Of a DNA stretch of 64,000 nt, positions 59,821 to 64,000 are shown in pieces. How positions within the stretch are numbered: position 1 is the stretch's first letter; each line of letters opens with the position of its first letter. Source of the DNA: Trema orientale (Eukaryota > Streptophyta > Magnoliopsida > Rosales > Cannabaceae); assembly GCA_002914845.1 (NCBI GenBank), contig JXTC01000021.1, positions 41,556 through 105,555 on the forward strand. Reading direction: 5' to 3'. Under the pieces are notes generated by a model that ran no database searches, had not been told where the DNA came from, and saw only the letters and a program-made list of their open reading frames with translations. The translations under genes were made by a program, and so were the position numbers.

Positions 59821-59972
59821 GTGCAAAAGTATTGCCGGGCAAATCTCCTTTGGCAGAGGGCACACTAAAAGATGAATGCAGCTATGCCTAGCTCGATTAA
59901 TTATCAATCGATCAAATGCATTTTCTTAAGTGGCTACCTGCCGGAGGAGGATCTGCCCTGTAATCCTACAGC
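59821..59972 (+). ncRNA. MIR399: MIR399 precursor hairpin, copy 6 (diverged mature strand)
   Basis: The 5' arm at 59837-59856 is GGGCAAATCTCCTTTGGCAG, identical to copies 2 and 4. The 3' arm at 59939-59960 begins TGCCGGAGGAGGATCTGCCC, 22 bases long. It has GG in place of AA at positions 5-6, which keeps the stem as G-U pairs, and an extra G. The outer stem pairs GTGC at 59821 with GCAC at 59969. The loop is about 80 bases, the longest in the set. The altered seed suggests changed or weakened PHO2 targeting. Confidence 0.88.
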
Positions 59973-60070
59973 ACCGGCCGATCATTATTCATGGCTGCCG
60001 ATGATGCTTAACTGATGATGGATGGAGTAGAGAGTGCATGACCTTGTTATTTATATGTCTAGTTACCGGG

Positions 60071-60094
60071 GCATATACCATAGGACAATGCCTC
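60071..60094 (+). promoter_or_regulatory. conserved P1BS block downstream of MIR399 copy 6
   Basis: GCATATAC followed by CATAGGACAATGCCTC, the counterpart of 36686-36709 after copy 4. ATTTATA precedes it in both places. Its conservation beyond the octamer shows common descent of the flanks. Confidence 0.45.
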
Positions 60095-60606
60095 GTGTTT
60101 AATTTTGAAAAAGTACGATATCAACATATATCCTTGCTTTATTCCAATATACAATAATCATGAGTTCATGACTACCTTTTAACACCCTCAAGGCATTAGC
60201 TCTTTTACTAATTATATAAAGTAACTAATAAATTAGCCATCTGAACTTTTTCAGAGTATGTGTGAGTACACGGAAAGGAGCGAATACTAATCAGGTCAGT
60301 TTATGTACAAATTTCATAATAAAAAGTTGTAAACAAAGTTGACAAAAAAGCCTTTGACTAATACATTGAACACTAATTAACATTTGTGATTAAGTTTCAT
60401 TAATTCAATTTGTCTATTCTAGAAAGTCTAATTAAGTAATATTCACCAATATATTGATGTGCAGGAAAACGGGAAATAATATCCGTTAATCTAGAGTCAC
60501 CCGCATGCATGGGATTCTTTTATTGCTCTTTTAGAAGAGTTATCTCTATGTGTTGGTTTGTTCTTTATTACTAGCTAGCTCATCAATAGATTAATATTCA
60601 AAGGGC

Positions 60607-60612
<6 letters not shown>

Positions 60613-60673
<61 letters not shown>
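60613..60673. repeat. AT dinucleotide microsatellite, about 30 units
   Basis: An uninterrupted ATATAT run of about 60 bases. Confidence 0.95.
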
Positions 60674-60676
<3 letters not shown>

Positions 60677-60762
60677 CATTGGAAAATTGAAGAGACAGAC
60701 CAAAAGAAATGACATAAAAGGAAATAATATATAAGAAGAAGACAAAAGAGGAATAAACTGTA

Positions 60763-60834
60763 ATGGTGCTTGAGAGGGAAGATCCAGGAGCATGTTCTGA
60801 TTATATCTTTTTCTTAATCCACTTGTATTTCTAA
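60763..60834 (+). CDS. possible microORF with M-x4-EDP-x-ACS start, copy C
   Basis: A 23-codon frame reads MVLEREDPGACSDYIFFLIH and ends soon after. The ATG is at the same distance (five codons) from EDP as in copies A and B, and the invariant GGAAGATCCA and GCATGTTCT are at 60777-60798. It lies about 790 bases past MIR399 copy 6. Function unknown. Confidence 0.35.
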   Translation: MVLEREDPGACSDYIFFLIHLYF

Positions 60835-60973
60835 TGGTCCCTTCTTATTTTTCTGGTCTCTGCCCATATACAACAAGTAATATTATATGTGTTCGTAAAA
60901 ACTCGAGGATGCAAAGCCATAAAGCTTCAAGTACGCGTATGATGTATATATTGATGTATATATGGATTAATTA

Positions 60974-63900
60974 CACTACAAGAAATAAGACTTTTACTTA
61001 CTCATTTTTTACCTACTCATAAGTATGTGTAGGTAAAGCTATCATTTTCTTACACATAATAAAAAACTTACACATCCATTTCATCCACGATCATTATATT
61101 ATTCAAATGTGCAAAATACACATTCATTGACATAAAATGGATGTGTATCCAACCTGGGAAATTTTCCCTCCTAAAATTTTGTTTTGGCTCTAAACTTTTT
61201 CAGCTAATAATTAAGTTTTTTATTATTTTTTGCGAATATAATAAGTGACATGGCATTTAATTTTTTATTTTTTGCCACATGTACAATAAAAATATATAAA
61301 TTATTGTATTAAAAAAATATTTTATTATGAAATTGCCAGCTGTATAAATATGTGATGATATGTGTATACAAATCTTGTGACATGTCAATGATGATGTGGA
61401 AACGTTTGACATGTAGATGATGATGTGGACAATGTTTCCACATGGCAATATTAGGATTTTTCTACCCCATCCCTCATCTCTTTCTTTCACTCTGCCGTTC
61501 TATACCTTCTCTCTTCATCCATTCATTTTCTCAGCCTCACCATATGCCAAAAAACACTAAATCTCAGTCGTGCTTCATTTCCTCACCCTCAGCCATAAAT
61601 CAAAACCAAAGCAGTCTATTTATCTTCGTTTTCTCACCTTCTCACTCAACACCTTCTTTCCTCATAATCCCCATTTTGACATCTGTGTCTCCCTCTATTA
61701 ACCATCCCAGTACACTTGCAAAAATCCAGGTTTGACTCTATGAGGGTTATCACTTTGTTTTATGTATTTTTCATCTTTATCGTGTTTGCATTTCATGTAA
61801 TCTGAAACTGTTTGGTTTGAATCATTTATTCCTTTCGTGTTTTTTTTTTAAAATTTTTTTGAACGATTAATTGTTCATAAAGGGTTTCTGGGGATTTTTT
61901 TGCTCTTATGATTAATTTTCTCTTTTTTTTTTCCTGAACATAGATTTTCTCTTTTGAACCTCATGATTATTTCGAACATGTTAAACCCAAATATTATAAT
62001 ATTTTGATTTCGATTTATGATGATTATTTACTCTCTGTGCTCGGTCACTGGGCAGTCCATTCTCCTCCTTGCTATCCGCCTTTTGTTTAACAAAATGTTT
62101 CTATGTTCATAAATGGTGGCATATGAGTTAAATGCATTGGGATTTGGTAGCTATCTAAAAATTTTCTCGATCTTCCTCTGCTTTGTCGTATAGTTTTATT
62201 TACAGCCCCAATTTCTGGAATATGTATATGCTGACAAATAGTTGTTACTGGGTTGGGTGATAATCCGTGACAGAGCTCATCTTATTGAAACAACGAGAGC
62301 TCTGACAATAGGGCTAAAGTGGGATTCCCAGCCGTGAACCATAAATTGGAATCCTTCTGTGCATTAGCAACATAAAAGCAATTGCCAAACATTCAGGTAT
62401 GATTCTCTAAGAAGGTTGGACCTAGATTCAATTGCCAAACATTCTGACCTGCTTCACTAAAGTTAAAACGAATTATACTAACTAAAAGACACCTGATGTA
62501 ATAAAAGGAAAATAGACCAAAACTAGAGAACACAAAACCAAAATCTAATATTCCTTAAAAAAAACAAACGCTAATATCCAGAAATATTAGTTTGTGTTTT
62601 TAGGATTCTTGTATTGATATCATGTTTTGTGAATACCTTATCAAACTCTCTATGGTATATTGCTTAGATTGGCTTTTCAAATTTGATATGGGTTTTCTTA
62701 GGTTTGTCTTTTTATTATGTTATGAATCTTCAATGATTGTAGTATGAATATGGAGCTTTTGGTTAGTTTTCTTTGTCAAAATTGCGGCTAGGGCGATGAA
62801 AATGATAAGCTTTTAGTTAATAATAATTTTAGGTGTCATTTTGTTTATATGATGGCAGGTTAGTTTAAGTCACAAAGTAGGAGTCTTAGTGCAACTTTAG
62901 CATAAAGTGTTTGATATCTCTAGCTCTTGCACTGGCGTTTCTTGGGGATTTCACATAGTAATTTGTCGTAAAGTTTAATGCTAATTTGATAATTATGGTG
63001 TTTATGCTGGGTGGCTTTGGTTTTGAAATATTTTGACTTGTGAACTATGTTCTGTATGCCTTATCTTTGCATTTCTAGTTCCTAGTAGTTTGTTCCTTGA
63101 TCAATTCAAAATATCTATAGTTGTCACATTCTTTGTTTATTAATTATGTTTCTTTACTTAATTTTTTTTAATTTTTTATTTATCTAATTCTGATACTTAT
63201 TTCCTTTCTTTTTTTCTTTGGATTAGTAGGTCTCAATTTGGGTAGTTGAGGGCTCATTGAAATGAAGTAAGGAGTTGCATATTCTCAAATATTGGATTTG
63301 CGAAACTGAACCGGTAATGAGAATCTTCCCCTCTTTCCATTTCAATATTTCATAGTCTAAGAAGCTTCATTTAATTTTAAAGATCTCCTTGGAAGTTTCT
63401 AAATTTATTTAAACTTAATGCTTTACTGTTCAGGTGGAGGAATTCTCAGATATAGAAGTGAAAAACCTCACTTAGCATATAGTTGGGTGGTCGGAATCTT
63501 GTAGAAATTTTAGTTAGTGAAGAAAAGTGTATTAAAAGGTATTGCTAAGAAACAAAAACTCAAAATTTAAGTCATGGTTCTCTACTGCTTCTCTTCCTCT
63601 ACAGTCTATATATATAGATAAGGTCATAGTTCACTGTAATAACACTATACCAAATAAAATAGAGGAACTTGCTCTGTCATGTAAAATAAAACAGAGGAAC
63701 CCATAAAAAACTGTCATAAGGGCATGTAGTTTTCACATATCTAATTCCTTGTAAAAATATATTTAATTGTTATTATATACATATATACACACACATATTA
63801 GAAATATTTAGATGTCAATTAGACTAATTCTTTTTCTTTTTTTTTTAGAGATGCCAATTGGACTAGATTAATGCATTTTGTGAAGGCTGAAAAACTAATG

Positions 63901-64000
63901 CCAATTGGATTAGATTAATGCATTTTGTGAAGGGTGAAAAACTAGTGAAAAAGGTTGAATTAATCCTCTAATTAAATTACCAAGGCCAACATAAACGAAC
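60974..64000 (+). mobile_element. CACTA-like terminus, right end outside the window
   Basis: Begins CACTACAAGAAATAAGACTT, a CACTA-type end, with sub-terminal motifs around ACTTACTC, CTTACACAT and ATGTGTA to about 61,150. A pyrimidine-rich leader with a 97-codon open frame (61442-61735, no known domain) and intron-like AT-rich sequence follow, as in element 3. No transposase domain is reached, and I cannot see where the element ends, so the right boundary here is only the window edge. Confidence 0.45.
63851..63944. repeat. 47-bp tandem duplication
   Basis: Units 63851-63897 and 63898-63944 both start ATGCCAATTGGA and contain TAGATTAATGCATTTTGTGA. They differ at two positions. Confidence 0.9.

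Noticed and set aside
60575-60793. Open frame with an IYIYIY run
   Set aside because: It is a translation of the AT microsatellite.
1-64000. CRISPR arrays, bacterial operons or viral genes
   Set aside because: The window is plant nuclear DNA; the regular repeats seen are tandem arrays without spacers, and no viral replication or coat domains were recognised.

Overview
This is an AT-rich stretch of nuclear DNA from a flowering plant, most likely a eudicot. I cannot name the genus. The evidence is six microRNA399 hairpins, plant CACTA (En/Spm) transposase domains with introns, FAR1-like and EXO70-like gene remnants, and many plant-type MITEs. I find no intact host protein-coding gene. The functional genes I can support are non-coding.

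The core of the window is a MIR399 cluster. Six fold-back precursors, all on the + strand, lie at about 4.3, 28.1, 31.7, 36.5, 48.7 and 59.9 kb. Each has a TGCCAAAGGAGA-like mature sequence in the 3' arm and a TCTCCTTTGGCA-like star in the 5' arm. In plants miR399 is induced by phosphate starvation through PHR1 and represses the phosphate regulator PHO2. The 31.7 kb copy has the clearest promoter: two P1BS-type PHR1 sites followed by a TATA box and then the hairpin. The copies at 36.5, 48.7 and 59.9 kb look like duplications of one longer unit. Each is followed by a conserved 36-base block that starts with ATG and encodes M-x4-EDP-x-ACS. The 36.5 and 59.9 kb copies also share a P1BS-containing block just downstream of the hairpin.

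Transposons fill the spaces between the hairpins. 5.0-10.3 kb holds two solitary CACTA-like ends, a 494-bp TIR element, and a PIF/Harbinger-like element with a TTA target duplication, which carries AT-rich arrays and a 60-bp tandem repeat. 11.2-12.2 kb is a FAR1/MULE-type pseudogene. 12.7-14.1 and 14.8-16.3 kb are two solo-LTR-like copies of one family. 16.9-25.7 kb is a degraded CACTA element with minus-strand genes and a nested Mutator-like MITE that has a perfect 9-bp target duplication. 30.5-31.0 kb is a MULE-like MITE. 34.4-35.1 kb is an EXO70 pseudogene fragment. 38.2-46.9 kb is a complete-ended CACTA element (ATA duplication) with plus-strand pseudogenes, inserted between two copies of a small TIR element. 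53.8-58.4 kb is a deleted CACTA derivative carrying a repeat array of about 103 bp per unit. A further CACTA-like end starts at 60,974 and runs towards the window edge.

The picture is a tandemly duplicated phosphate-starvation miRNA locus that was then spread out by transposon insertion, with signs that individual miRNA copies have diverged.
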